This document shows, piece by piece, positions 43,293 to 52,406 of a DNA stretch of 64,000 nucleotides; positions within the stretch are counted from its first letter, which is position 1, and every line of letters starts with the position of its first letter. This DNA is from DASXYG01 sp036502625 (lineage in GTDB: Bacteria; Actinomycetota; Actinomycetes; Streptosporangiales; Streptosporangiaceae). The position numbers were made by a program, and so were the translations under genes. The notes beneath the pieces were generated by a model. That model had not been told where the DNA came from and ran no database searches. It worked only from the letters and a program-made list of their open reading frames with translations. The stretch is from contig DASXYG010000105.1 of NCBI GenBank assembly GCA_036502625.1, forward strand, positions 113,971-177,970. Direction: 5' to 3'.

Positions 43293-44276
43293 ATGCCCGG
43301 ATCTTCGGAACTGTCCCGGCGGCGGCTCGGCACCCGCGGGCCGGAGGTGGGCGCGCTCGGCTACGGCGCGATGGGGCTGTCCGGCGTCTACGGCGCCGCT
43401 GACGACGACGCGTCAGTAGCGCTCGTCCACCACGCGCTCGACGCCGGGATCACGCACATCGACACGGCCGACGTCTACGGCGGCGGCCACAACGAGCAGT
43501 TGGTCGGCCGCGCGATCGCGGGCCGCCGCGACGACGTGGTGCTCGCCACGAAGTTCGGCGCGCAGAGCGACGGCCTCGGCACGGCCGAGTACGTGCGCAA
43601 GGCCATCGACGCGAGCCTGACCCGCCTCGGCGTGGACCATGTCGACGTCTACTACCTGCACCGTGTCGACAAGACGCGGCCGATCGAGGAGACCGTCGGC
43701 GCGATGGCCGAGCTGGTCGCGGCCGGCAAGGTGCGCTACGTCGGGCTGTCCGAGGTGACCGCCGACACCCTGCGCCGCGCGCACGTCGTGCATCCGATCA
43801 CCGTGGTGCAGCAGGAGTACTCCCTGTTCAGCCGGGAGCTCGAGGCCGAGGTGCTGCCCGCGATGCGGGAGCTCGGCGTGGGGCTCGTGGCGTACAGCCC
43901 GCTGGGCCGCGGCGCGCTGACCGGAACGTTCCAGAAGGCGTCCGACCTGCCCGACGACGACTTCCGCCGCGGCCGTTACCCGCGGTTCGCCGGCGAGAAC
44001 CTGGAGCGGAACCTGAGCCTGGTGGACCGGCTGCGCGCGCTCGCCGAGCGGCGCGGCACGACGCCGAGCGGGCTTGCTCTGGGGTGGGTCATGTCACGGG
44101 GTACGGACATCGTGCCGATCCCGGGAACGCGGCGTGTGGCGAACCTGGACGCCAACCTCGCGGCGGCGCACCCGCTCGACGACGCGACGGTCGCGGAGCT
44201 CGACGCGCTGTTCCCGCCGGGCGTGGCCGTGGGGGAGCGCTACAACGAGCAGATGATCACCCGGCTGAACGGGTGA
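43293..44276 (+). CDS. Aldo/keto reductase
   Basis: A 327-residue NADPH-dependent (beta/alpha)8 reductase. The catalytic tetrad is visible: Asp and Tyr in THIDTADVYGGGHNE, Lys in VVLATKFGAQSDG and His in VDVYYLHRVDKTRPIEE. 'VPIPGTRRVANLDAN' is the C-terminal NADPH-binding loop. It resembles the AKR11/13-type group. GGAGGTGG lies six bases before ATG 43293. Substrate unknown. It follows hemB by 76 bases but has its own ribosome binding site. Confidence 0.92.
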   Translation: MPGSSELSRRRLGTRGPEVGALGYGAMGLSGVYGAADDDASVALVHHALDAGITHIDTADVYGGGHNEQLVGRAIAGRRDDVVLATKFGAQSDGLGTAEYVRKAIDASLTRLGVDHVDVYYLHRVDKTRPIEETVGAMAELVAAGKVRYVGLSEVTADTLRRAHVVHPITVVQQEYSLFSRELEAEVLPAMRELGVGLVAYSPLGRGALTGTFQKASDLPDDDFRRGRYPRFAGENLERNLSLVDRLRALAERRGTTPSGLALGWVMSRGTDIVPIPGTRRVANLDANLAAAHPLDDATVAELDALFPPGVAVGERYNEQMITRLNG

Positions 44277-44307
44277 GGGCGCGAACGCGCTGAGCCGGGG
44301 GATGCCC

Positions 44308-44378
44308 GACGCCGGGTTCGAAACGACTCGATGGTCCTACCCAGACCATGTCGCCGCCCGTCCCACGAACCCGGCGTC
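44308..44378. repeat. Nested inverted repeat in a 368-base intergenic gap
   Basis: The gap 44277-44644 holds no gene. In it GACGCCGGGTTCG (44308-44320) faces CGAACCCGGCGTC (44366-44378), a perfect 13-bp pair, enclosing a second stem ATGGTC (44331-44336) / GACCAT (44344-44349) with a seven-base loop. As RNA this folds into a two-tier hairpin; as DNA it could be a protein site. It may be the aldo/keto reductase terminator, but the large loop with an inner stem and lack of a T tail are unusual. The rest of the gap shows nothing else recognisable. Confidence 0.5.
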
Positions 44379-44644
44379 GCAGCTCACCTACCCGAAGATC
44401 GGCCGGGGCCGCCCGTGCGGGCGACACCCGTCCAACCGTGTACGAGTAGACCGGTTGCGACTGGAATCCTGCTGAAATCATGAACCGGGAAGGACCGTCG
44501 TAAATCTGCGATCCGGCCCACGACGCGGTCACGTTTTTGCGGAATAGCGTTCCAAGAGTGGCCCCCTGGCGTCATCATCGAATTCCGAGCGGGCTACCGT
44601 CGTGGGAAATCGGCTCGGGTGAGACTGGGGCAGGGGGGATCGCA

Positions 44645-45283
44645 GTGGCCGGAACGGCGACTCGACGGAGAGGCGCCCGGCGAAGTCAGACCCGGATGCG
44701 CGACGCGGCACTGGAGTACGCCGCGCTCGGCTGGCCCGTCTGCATGGCCGCGCACCCCACGCCGGACGGCCCGCGCGCCTGTTCCTGCGACCGCGTCGGG
44801 TGTCCCGACCCCGGCGCGCATCCGCTGTCGCCGGCCTGGCAGATGCAGGCGAGCGTGGACGAGATGACCGTCGGGAACTGGTGGACGCGCGCGCCCGAGG
44901 CCAACGTGGTGCTGCCCACGGGGCGGGTGTTCGACATCTTCGACGTCCCGGCGCCTGCCGGGCTGCTGGCGCTGGCGCGGATGGACCGCGGCGCCGTCGC
45001 GGCCGGTCCGGTAGCCGCGCTCGGCGAGCGCTACCTCTTCTTCGTGGCCACCCGGGGCGCGCCCGACGACGAGGACGAGTACTGGTCCTGCCACCTCGAC
45101 TGCCTGCCCGAGGCGGTCGTCGAGTCGCCGGGCCTGCGCTGGCACTGCCGCGACAGCTACGTACTCGCGCCGCCGTCGACGCTTCCGTACGGCCAGGGCT
45201 CGTCGTGGATCCGCCACCCGGCCGGCCGGCCCTTGCCGGACCCGCTGCGCGTCCTGGACGTCCTGGCCGACTGCATCGACTGA
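44645..45283 (+). CDS. Primase-polymerase N-terminal domain protein
   Basis: A 212-residue protein whose sequence 'AALEYAALGWPVCMAAHPTPDG' and 'CSCDRVGCPDPGAHPL...WTRAPEANVVLPTGRVFDIFDVP' matches the N-terminal 'bifunctional DNA primase/polymerase' domain of plasmid and phage proteins. In active enzymes this domain carries two acidic residues in the 'GVDID' block; here the block reads FDIFDVP, so metal ligands may be altered. There is no helicase domain, unlike mobile-element primases. This solitary form is widespread in actinomycete chromosomes and its role is unknown. GTG 44645 follows GGGGGGAT. Confidence 0.8.
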   Translation: MAGTATRRRGARRSQTRMRDAALEYAALGWPVCMAAHPTPDGPRACSCDRVGCPDPGAHPLSPAWQMQASVDEMTVGNWWTRAPEANVVLPTGRVFDIFDVPAPAGLLALARMDRGAVAAGPVAALGERYLFFVATRGAPDDEDEYWSCHLDCLPEAVVESPGLRWHCRDSYVLAPPSTLPYGQGSSWIRHPAGRPLPDPLRVLDVLADCID

Positions 45284-45359
45284 GCCAGGTCGGCGGGGTT
45301 TTCCACAGATCACAATCACCCGGTGCCGGAGCATGGGGACCCGCTGACAAACTGGGTGC

Positions 45360-46652
45360 ATGACCCCGTCAGACCAGTCCGCGAAACTCTTCGACCGCGC
45401 GTCGGCGGTCACCCCCGGCGGCGTGAACAGCCCGGTCCGTGCGTATGGCGCGGTCGGCGGCACGCCCCGCTTCATCGCCTCGGGCCACGGCCCCTACCTC
45501 GTCGACGCCGACGGGAACGAGTACGTCGACCTCATCTGCTCCTGGGGCCCGCTGCTGCTCGGTCACGCCGACCCGCGCGTGGTGGCGTCCGTCCAGGAGA
45601 CCGCGGCCCGCGGCACGTCCTACGGCGCGCCCACCGAGAACGAGGTGGCGCTGGCCGAGGAGATCGTCGACCGCGCGCCGGTCGAGAAGGTGCGGCTGGT
45701 CAACTCCGGCACCGAGGCGACGATGTCGGCCATCAGGCTGGCCCGCGGGTTCACCGGCCGCCCCAAGGTCCTGAAGTTCAGCGGCTGCTACCACGGCCAC
45801 GTCGACGCGCTGCTCGCCGCCGCGGGCTCCGGCGCCGCCACGTTCGCGCTGCCCGACTCCCCGGGCGTCACCGGGGCCAGCGCCGCCGACACCATCGTCC
45901 TGCCGTACAACGACCTCGACGCCGTGGAGGCCGCGTTCGCCGAGCGCGGCGAGGAGATCGCCTGCGTGATCACCGAGGCGTGCCCGGCGAACATGGGCGT
46001 GGTGCCGCCGCGGCCGGGGTTCAACCTCGGGCTGAAGGCGCTGTGCGAGCGCAACGGCGCGCTGCTCGTCCTCGACGAGGTGCTCACCGGCTTCCGCGTG
46101 ACCCGCTCGGGGTGGTACGGCCGCGAGGGCGTCGCCGCCGACCTCATGACGTTCGGCAAGGTCATGGGCGGCGGGCTGCCCGCCGCCGCCTTCGGCGGCC
46201 GGGCCGACATCATGGACCGCCTCGCGCCGCTTGGCCCCGTCTACCAAGCGGGCACGCTGTCCGGCAACCCGCTGGCCACCGCCGCGGGCCTGGCCACCTT
46301 GCGCGGCGCCACCGACGACGTCTACGCCCGGATCGACCAGGCCGCCGCCACCGTCACCCGCCTCGTCGGCGACGCGCTCACCGCGGAGGGCGTCCCCCAC
46401 CGCGTCCAGACCGCGGGCAGCCTCTTCACCGTCTTCTTCACCGACGCCGAGGTCACCGACTTCGACTCCGCCCGCAGGCAGAACACGGCAAGCCACGCCG
46501 CGTTCTTCCACGCGATGCTCGACCACGGCGTCCACCTCCCCCCGTCCGCCTTCGAGGCCTGGTTCCTCTCCGCCGTCCACGACGACACGGCCCTGTCCCG
46601 CATCGCCGACGCCCTCCCGTACGCGGCACGCGCCGCGGCCGGAGCGGGGTGA
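45360..46652 (+). CDS. hemL: Glutamate-1-semialdehyde 2,1-aminomutase HemL
   Basis: A 430-residue PLP enzyme that converts glutamate-1-semialdehyde to 5-aminolevulinate, completing the C5 pathway with HemA. The PLP-binding lysine is near residue 267 (LMTFGKVMGGGLP). 'TPGGVNSPVRAY' is the N-terminal family signature, and 'SWGPLLLGHADPRV' and 'LVNSGTEATMSAIRLAR' are conserved. CAAACT (45348-45353) ends six bases before ATG with no Shine-Dalgarno, so the mRNA is probably leaderless. The stop overlaps the next start (GTGA). Confidence 0.97.
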   Translation: MTPSDQSAKLFDRASAVTPGGVNSPVRAYGAVGGTPRFIASGHGPYLVDADGNEYVDLICSWGPLLLGHADPRVVASVQETAARGTSYGAPTENEVALAEEIVDRAPVEKVRLVNSGTEATMSAIRLARGFTGRPKVLKFSGCYHGHVDALLAAAGSGAATFALPDSPGVTGASAADTIVLPYNDLDAVEAAFAERGEEIACVITEACPANMGVVPPRPGFNLGLKALCERNGALLVLDEVLTGFRVTRSGWYGREGVAADLMTFGKVMGGGLPAAAFGGRADIMDRLAPLGPVYQAGTLSGNPLATAAGLATLRGATDDVYARIDQAAATVTRLVGDALTAEGVPHRVQTAGSLFTVFFTDAEVTDFDSARRQNTASHAAFFHAMLDHGVHLPPSAFEAWFLSAVHDDTALSRIADALPYAARAAAGAG

Positions 46653-47629
46653 CATCAGGTGACACCGCCGCCGTGGTGACCGCCGCGCCGTCGCCGCCGT
46701 CTCCGCGACCGCCGGTCGCGCCGAGATGGCGGCCGCGCGTGCGCGATGTGGTGCTGTCGGTCCTGGCCGTGCTGCTCGCGCTGGTCATCGGCGGCCACCG
46801 GGCCGTACCCGGCAACGCGGGCGTGCTCGTCGACACGGCGCTGCCCTGGCTCGGCGCGGGCGTGCCGGTGCTGGCCGTGGTGGCGCTGCTCCTGCGATCC
46901 CGGGTGGGCGCGGTCGCGGTGCTGCTCCCCGCGCTCGTGTGGGCGGGGCTGTTCGGGCCGCAGGTCCTCCGGCGCCGGCCCGACGCCCCCGGCGAGCTCC
47001 GGGTGGCCACGCAGAACTTCTGGGCCGGCAACCCGGACGCGGCCGGCACCGCCCGCCGCCTCGCCGCCACCGGAGCCGGCGTGATCGCGGGCCAGGAGCT
47101 GGAGTACGACCCGCGTACGAAGGTCGACGGGGTGCTGGCCGCCGCCGGATACCGCTACTCCCGGTCCTCCGGCACGGTCGGCCTCTGGAGCCGCTACCCG
47201 ATCACCGAGTCCAGCCGCGTCGACATCGGCATCGGCTTCCGCCCCGGCCTGCGCGCCCGGATCGCCACGCCGCACGGCCAGGTCGTCGTCTACGTGGTCC
47301 ACCTCGCGTCGATCCGCCCCGGCGAGTCGGCCGCCCGCGACCGCACGCTGGCCCGGCTGCGCGCCCGCCTCCACGCCGACACCGCCCGCCGTACGCTCGT
47401 CCTCGGCGACCTCAACACCGCCACCACCGACCGCGCGCTCGACCGCCTGAGCCCGCTCCGCGAGGCCCAGACCGCGGCCGGATCCGGCTTCGGCTTCACC
47501 TGGCCCGCGCGCTTCCCGGTCACCCGCCCCGACCACATCCTCTTCACCGGCATGCGCCCCGTCAGCGCCCAAGCCGTACGCACCACCGGCAGCGACCACC
47601 GCGCCGCCGTCGCGTCCTTCGACATCTGA
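46649..47629 (+). CDS. Membrane-anchored endonuclease/exonuclease/phosphatase-family protein
   Basis: A 326-residue protein. Residues 30-110 carry about three membrane helices; the extracellular EEP domain follows with 'VATQNFWAGNPD', VIAGQELE (metal Glu), LVLGDLNTA (DLN motif), PDHILFT and GSDHRAAVA (catalytic His). EEP enzymes cleave phosphodiesters in nucleic acids, lipids or peptides; membrane-anchored copies usually face outside. The start GTG 46649 overlaps the hemL stop. Substrate unknown. Confidence 0.87.
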   Translation: MTSGDTAAVVTAAPSPPSPRPPVAPRWRPRVRDVVLSVLAVLLALVIGGHRAVPGNAGVLVDTALPWLGAGVPVLAVVALLLRSRVGAVAVLLPALVWAGLFGPQVLRRRPDAPGELRVATQNFWAGNPDAAGTARRLAATGAGVIAGQELEYDPRTKVDGVLAAAGYRYSRSSGTVGLWSRYPITESSRVDIGIGFRPGLRARIATPHGQVVVYVVHLASIRPGESAARDRTLARLRARLHADTARRTLVLGDLNTATTDRALDRLSPLREAQTAAGSGFGFTWPARFPVTRPDHILFTGMRPVSAQAVRTTGSDHRAAVASFDI

Positions 47630-47651
47630 GCGCCGGTACGCTGGACGAACG

Positions 47652-48344
47652 ATGACGAATTCCCAGCCCGCCACCCCGGGGAAGAGCATCACGGCACCCC
47701 CCGCCGGCGGCGACACCACGGTCGTTCACCTGCTGCGCCACGGCGAGGTCCACAACCCCGACGGTGTCCTCTACGGCCGGCTGCCCGGCTTCCACCTCTC
47801 CGAGGACGGGCGCCTGATGGCCAAGGACGCCGCCCGCGCCCTCGCCGGGCGCGACATCGTGCGCATCGTCAGCTCGCCCCTCGACCGCGCCCGGGAGACC
47901 TCCGAGCCGCTCGCCGAGACCCTCGGCCTGCCCGTCGCCACCGACCGGCGGCTGATCGAGCCGGCCAACCACTTCGAGGGCATGACGTTCGGCGTCGGCG
48001 ACGGCGCGCTGCACCACCCGCACCACTGGCGCTACCTCTACAACCCGCTCCGCCCGTCGTGGGGCGAGCCGTACCGCGATGTGGCGAAGCGCATGCTGTA
48101 CGCCGCGGGCGCCGCGCGTGACGCCGCGCGCGGCCACGAGGTGGTGTGCGTCAGCCACCAGCTCCCGATCTGGGTGGCGCGCCGCGCCGCGGAGCACCAC
48201 CCGCTGTTCCACCGCCCCGACCGCCGGCAGTGCGCGCTGGGCAGCGTCACGAGTTTCGTCTATGACCAGAACAGGCTCGTGCAGGTCACGTACGCTGAAC
48301 CGGCCGGAAGGACCGGAAGGCGACCCCAGATCTCCGGTGCCTGA
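47652..48344 (+). CDS. Histidine-phosphatase-superfamily (phosphoglycerate mutase-like) protein
   Basis: A 230-residue protein with the RHG motif in VHLLRHGEVHNPDG (catalytic His near residue 29) and the second catalytic His in VVCVSHQLPIW. 'VSSPLDRARETSEPLAETLG' is the conserved phosphate-binding Arg block. Such enzymes dephosphorylate small metabolites or act as mutases. The N-terminal 20 residues are disordered. TACGCT lies nine bases before ATG. It precedes the cytochrome c maturation genes, a neighbourhood conserved in actinobacteria. Confidence 0.88.
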   Translation: MTNSQPATPGKSITAPPAGGDTTVVHLLRHGEVHNPDGVLYGRLPGFHLSEDGRLMAKDAARALAGRDIVRIVSSPLDRARETSEPLAETLGLPVATDRRLIEPANHFEGMTFGVGDGALHHPHHWRYLYNPLRPSWGEPYRDVAKRMLYAAGAARDAARGHEVVCVSHQLPIWVARRAAEHHPLFHRPDRRQCALGSVTSFVYDQNRLVQVTYAEPAGRTGRRPQISGA

Positions 48345-48409
48345 CGGCGGTCCCATAATGGTTTACGACATCCCGTAGTACTGCCCTCTCACGGAAGTTC
48401 GCGCGTGCC

Positions 48410-48997
48410 TTGAGTACCTCCCGCGCCACCCTTGCCATCGTCGGCGTCGTCGCCGCAGTGACGCTGTCCGCCTGTGCGGGCGGCCAGGGCGGCGGTAACG
48501 GCACCGAGGGATCCGACACCCGCTACGTCGCCGGCGACGGCTCCACCCAGGTCCTCAGCGGCGCCGACCGCAAGCCCGCGCCGAAGATCGCCGGCACCGA
48601 CCTCAAGGGCAAGCCGGTCAGCCTCGCCGCGTACAAGGGCCGTGTCGTGGTGCTCAACTTCTGGGCGTCGTGGTGCTCGCCGTGCCGCGCCGAGGCGCAG
48701 ACGCTCCAGGCGCTGTACGACAAGCACAAGAAGTCCGGCGTGCAGTTCCTCGGCATCAACATCAAGGACGACCGCACCGCCGCGCTGGCGTTCGAGCGCC
48801 GGCAGAAGATCGGCTACCCGAGCGTGTACGACCAGTCCGGCGAGGTCGCGCTCGGCTTCCGCGAGACCGTGCCGCCGAAGGCGATCCCGTCCACCATCGT
48901 GATCGACGCGAAGGGCCGCGTCAGCGGCCGGATCATCGGCCAGGCGACCTACTCCGGCCTGGACAAGCTGATCACCACGGTGGCCGCGACGCGATGA
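48410..48997 (+). CDS. TlpA/ResA-like thiol-disulfide lipoprotein
   Basis: A 195-residue lipoprotein starting from TTG 48410. The signal peptide ends in the lipobox LSAC (Cys22). The thioredoxin fold has the redox motif WCSPC in VLNFWASWCSPCRAEAQ, and cis-Pro in AIPSTIVID. As the ResA partner of System II cytochrome c biogenesis it keeps apocytochrome cysteines reduced outside the membrane, receiving electrons through CcdA, encoded next. ACGGAAG is a weak ribosome binding site 15 bases upstream. Confidence 0.92.
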   Translation: MSTSRATLAIVGVVAAVTLSACAGGQGGGNGTEGSDTRYVAGDGSTQVLSGADRKPAPKIAGTDLKGKPVSLAAYKGRVVVLNFWASWCSPCRAEAQTLQALYDKHKKSGVQFLGINIKDDRTAALAFERRQKIGYPSVYDQSGEVALGFRETVPPKAIPSTIVIDAKGRVSGRIIGQATYSGLDKLITTVAATR

Positions 48998-49007
48998 GGC
49001 GGGCGTG

Positions 49008-49769
49008 ATGGGCGTCGTGGCCGCCGGCGGGTCCGCCGGCGCGGCGGTCGTGGGCGGCTCGCTGGCCCTCGCCGTGCCGGTCGCGGCGGCGGCGGGGCTC
49101 GTGTCGTTCCTCTCGCCGTGCGTGCTGCCGCTGGTGCCGGGCTACCTCTCGTACGTAACGGGCCTGTCGGGCGCCGACATGGAGTCGCACAAGCGCGGCC
49201 GGATGCTCACCGGCGGCGTGCTGTTCGTCGCCGGGTTCACCGCCGTGTTCGTCACCACGGGCGTGGCGTTCGGCCAGTTCGGGGCGGCGCTCGCGGCGCA
49301 CTCCGAGGTGATCACCCGGGTGCTCGGCGCGGTGACGATCCTGCTCGGCCTGATGTTCATGGGCGTCATCCCCGGCCTCCAGCGCGATCTGCGCGTCCAC
49401 CGCAAGCCGGCCGCCGGCCTCGTCGGCGCGCCGCTGCTCGGCATGCTGTTCGGATTCGGCTGGACCCCCTGCATCGGCCCGACGCTCGCCGCCGTGCAGT
49501 CGCTGGCGTTCAGCGAGGCCAGCGCGGGCCGCGGCGCGCTGCTCTCCGTCGCGTACTGCATCGGCCTCGGGGTGCCGTTCGTGCTCACCGCGATGGCGTA
49601 CCGCCGGGCCCTCGGCGCGTTCGGCTTCGTCAAGAGGCACTACCGTGCGGTGACGGCGGTCGGCGGCGGGCTGCTCGTGGTGATCGGGCTGCTGCTCGTC
49701 ACCGGCCTGTGGACGGACCTGACCGCATGGACCCAGCAGTGGGCCGCCAGCTTCCAAACGGTGATCTGA
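49008..49769 (+). CDS. ccdA: CcdA-type thiol-disulfide transporter
   Basis: About 253 residues with six membrane helices. It has the two conserved Cys: SPCVLPLVPGY (helix 1) and GWTPCIGPTLA (helix 4), which relay electrons from cytosolic thioredoxin to the extracytoplasmic TlpA/ResA protein. ATG 49008 or the adjoining GTG 49005 may be the start. Its stop codon shares a base with the resB start (TGATG). Confidence 0.96.
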   Translation: MGVVAAGGSAGAAVVGGSLALAVPVAAAAGLVSFLSPCVLPLVPGYLSYVTGLSGADMESHKRGRMLTGGVLFVAGFTAVFVTTGVAFGQFGAALAAHSEVITRVLGAVTILLGLMFMGVIPGLQRDLRVHRKPAAGLVGAPLLGMLFGFGWTPCIGPTLAAVQSLAFSEASAGRGALLSVAYCIGLGVPFVLTAMAYRRALGAFGFVKRHYRAVTAVGGGLLVVIGLLLVTGLWTDLTAWTQQWAASFQTVI

Positions 49770-51379
49770 TGAGTACCGACGTGACCGAACGCTCCGACCT
49801 GGACGCCCTTCCGCAGGCGCCGGGGGGCCCGCCGGGCCTCGGCGCGCTCGGCTGGGCGCGGTGGTTCTGGCGCCAACTGACGTCCATGCGCACGGCCCTG
49901 GTGCTGCTGTTCCTGCTCGCGCTTGCCAGCGTGCCGGGCTCGATCCTGCCGCAGCGCGGCCCCGACCCCGGCAAGGTCGACCAGTACTTCACGCAGCACC
50001 CGCAGCTCGCGCCGGTCCTCGACAAACTGTCGATGTTCGACGTCTTCGGCGCGCCCTGGTTCGCGGCCGTCTACCTGCTGCTGTTCATCTCCCTCGCGGG
50101 CTGCGTCCTGCCGCGCTCGTGGCACCACCTCAAGATCGTCCGCGCCCGCCCGCCGAAGGCGCCGCGCAACCTGTCGCGGCTGCCGGAGTCCGACCAATGG
50201 ACGACCGACCTCCCGCCGGACGAGGTCCTCGAACGCGTGCGCACGACCCTGCGCGGCAAACGCTTCCGGGTCGACACCGCCGACGACAGCGTCGCGGCGG
50301 AGAAGGGCTACCTCCGCGAGACCGGCAACCTGCTGTTCCACATCGCGCTGCTCGGCCTGCTGCTCGCCGTCGGCGCGGGCGGCGCGCTCGGCTACAAGGG
50401 CAACGTCCTGGTCACCGAGGGCGACGGGTTCGCCAACACCGTGGCCGCGTACGACCGGTTCAACCCCGGGCGCGGTTTCAGCGACGGCGGGCTGCAGCCG
50501 TTCTCGTTCCACGTCGACGACATGCACGTGTCGTACATCAACTCGGGCGCGCAGCGCGGCCAGCCGTCGGAGTACGAGGCCGGGCTGACCTACCAGGCCG
50601 CGCCGGAGGACCCCAAGCTGCACCACCGGCTGAGCGTCAACCACCCGCTGAACGTGGACGGCGTCAAGGTGTACATGATCGGCCAGGGCTACTCGCCGAC
50701 GTTCAAGGTCGTCGACGGCAAGGGCAACGTCGCGCTGAACGGCCCCACGCCGTTCCTGAACAGCGACGCCAAGTCCATGACGTCCGAGGGCGTCGTGAAG
50801 GTGCCGGACGCCGAGCCCGACCAGCTCGCGTTCCTCGGCGTGTTCCTGCCGACCACCGTGAAGACGAGCTCCGGACTGGTGTCGGCGTACCCCGGGCCGC
50901 TGAACCCGACGGTGACGCTGCTGTCGTTCAAGGGCGACCTCGGCCTCGACAACGGCACGCCGCAGTCCGTCTACCAGCTCAACACCGGCAAGCTCCAGAA
51001 GATCAAGGGCGCGCCGCATACGCTCAAGCCCAAGCAGTGGTACACCCTTCCCGGCCACGCGGGAAAGGTGCAGTTCACCGGCTACAAGCACTGGGCGAGC
51101 GTCGCGGTCACCTACGACCCGGGCCGCGTTCCCGCGCTGTGCGCCGCCGTCGCGGCGATCATCGGGCTGCTGCTCGGCCTGCTGATCCGGCGGCGCCGCT
51201 TCTGGGTCCGCGCCACACGCGGTGCCGACGGCCGTACGCTCGTCGAGACGGGCGGCCTGACCCGCACCGACGCCGGCGGAACGTTCGCCGCGGAGTTCGA
51301 GGAACTGACCACGCGACTGCGCGCGCGCACGGGGACCGCGCCGGACAGCTCGCACCCCACGTCGCAAGGCAAGGAGTGA
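49769..51379 (+). CDS. resB: ResB, System II cytochrome c synthase subunit
   Basis: A 536-residue ResB-family membrane protein with helices near residues 42-60, 100-118, 195-212 and 460-480, and a large extracytoplasmic loop (about 215-455). 'PRSWHHLKIVRARPPKAPRNL' and 'NLLFHIALLGLLLAVGAGGALGYKG' are conserved blocks; the His in the latter is a candidate haem ligand. With CcsB (next gene) it forms the haem-lyase complex attaching haem to apocytochrome c. The start is coupled to ccdA. Confidence 0.95.
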   Translation: MSTDVTERSDLDALPQAPGGPPGLGALGWARWFWRQLTSMRTALVLLFLLALASVPGSILPQRGPDPGKVDQYFTQHPQLAPVLDKLSMFDVFGAPWFAAVYLLLFISLAGCVLPRSWHHLKIVRARPPKAPRNLSRLPESDQWTTDLPPDEVLERVRTTLRGKRFRVDTADDSVAAEKGYLRETGNLLFHIALLGLLLAVGAGGALGYKGNVLVTEGDGFANTVAAYDRFNPGRGFSDGGLQPFSFHVDDMHVSYINSGAQRGQPSEYEAGLTYQAAPEDPKLHHRLSVNHPLNVDGVKVYMIGQGYSPTFKVVDGKGNVALNGPTPFLNSDAKSMTSEGVVKVPDAEPDQLAFLGVFLPTTVKTSSGLVSAYPGPLNPTVTLLSFKGDLGLDNGTPQSVYQLNTGKLQKIKGAPHTLKPKQWYTLPGHAGKVQFTGYKHWASVAVTYDPGRVPALCAAVAAIIGLLLGLLIRRRRFWVRATRGADGRTLVETGGLTRTDAGGTFAAEFEELTTRLRARTGTAPDSSHPTSQGKE

Positions 51380-51385
51380 TCCGAC

Positions 51386-52393
51386 GTGTCGACCACCGGC
51401 CTCGCGCAGCTCAGCGATGACCTGACGCTGCTCACGGGTCTGCTGTACTCGCTCGCCATCCTCGGCTACGCCGCCGACTTCGCGTTCGGCAAGCGCCGCG
51501 CGGCCGCGGCCGTCCACCCGGCGAAGGAGGCCGCGCTCGTCGGCGCGGGCGCGCCCGTGTCCGGCTCCGACGACCCGGGCTCCGCGGACGAACCGGCCGC
51601 CGCCGCGCCCGCCGAGGAGCCCGGCCGGATGAGCGTGTCGATGCGGGTCGCCCTCGGGCTGACCGGGCTCGGCCTGCTCGTGCACTTCTTCTCGATCCTC
51701 ACCCGCGGGCTCGCCGCGCAGCGCGTGCCGTGGGGCAACATGCACGAGTTCATCCTGGCGATCGGGTTCGGCGCCGTCGCGGTCTTCATGGTCGTCGTGT
51801 GGCGCTTCAAGGCGTACTTCGCGGGCCTGTTCGTGCTGATCCCGGTGGTGCTCGGCATCGGCCTGGCCTCTACCGCGCTCTACACCCCGGTCGGCGCGCT
51901 GATGCCGGCGCTGAAGACCAATTACTGGATCTCGATCCACGTCACCGCGGCGGTCACCGCGTCCGGCACGTTCATCGTGGCGGGCGCGATCAACGTGATG
52001 TACCTCCTGGCCGCGCGGTACGCCAAGCTCAAGGCCGACGGCGGCGAGATCGGCTTCAGCGGCATCGCGCGGAAGATGCCCGAGGCGTCGGTGCTCGACA
52101 GGCTGTCGTACCGCATCGCCATCTTCGGCTTCCCGATCTGGACGTTCGCGATCGTCGCCGGCGCCATGTGGGCCGACCAGGCGTGGGGCCGCTACTGGGG
52201 CTGGGACCCCAAGGAGGTCTGGTCGTTCATCACCTGGGTGGTCTACGCCGGCTACCTGCACGCCCGCTCGACCGCCGGCTGGCGCGGCCAGAAGGCGGCG
52301 TGGATCCAGCTCCTGGCCTTCGGCTGCCTGATGTTCAACCTGTTCGGCGTGAACATCTGGTTCAGCGGCCTGCACTCCTACGCCGGGCTGTAA
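51386..52393 (+). CDS. ccsB: CcsB/CcsA-type cytochrome c synthase subunit
   Basis: A 335-residue, eight-helix haem-handling protein. The WWD signature is WGRYWGWDPKEVWSF (near 255-275), and conserved His residues lie in 'WGNMHEF', 'SIHVTAAV' and 'LHARSTAGW'. It pairs with ResB to export haem and ligate it to apocytochrome c. A cytoplasmic Ala/Pro-rich loop (about 30-75) is a local expansion. GTG 51386 is the start. It ends the resA-ccdA-resB-ccsB operon. Confidence 0.96.
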   Translation: MSTTGLAQLSDDLTLLTGLLYSLAILGYAADFAFGKRRAAAAVHPAKEAALVGAGAPVSGSDDPGSADEPAAAAPAEEPGRMSVSMRVALGLTGLGLLVHFFSILTRGLAAQRVPWGNMHEFILAIGFGAVAVFMVVVWRFKAYFAGLFVLIPVVLGIGLASTALYTPVGALMPALKTNYWISIHVTAAVTASGTFIVAGAINVMYLLAARYAKLKADGGEIGFSGIARKMPEASVLDRLSYRIAIFGFPIWTFAIVAGAMWADQAWGRYWGWDPKEVWSFITWVVYAGYLHARSTAGWRGQKAAWIQLLAFGCLMFNLFGVNIWFSGLHSYAGL

Positions 52394-52406
52394 GCCGGGG
52401 GAAGTC

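Noticed and set aside
44308..44378. T-loop-like GGTTCGAAAC suggesting a tRNA
   Set aside because: No acceptor stem, D-arm or anticodon arm of correct geometry; the string is part of an inverted repeat.
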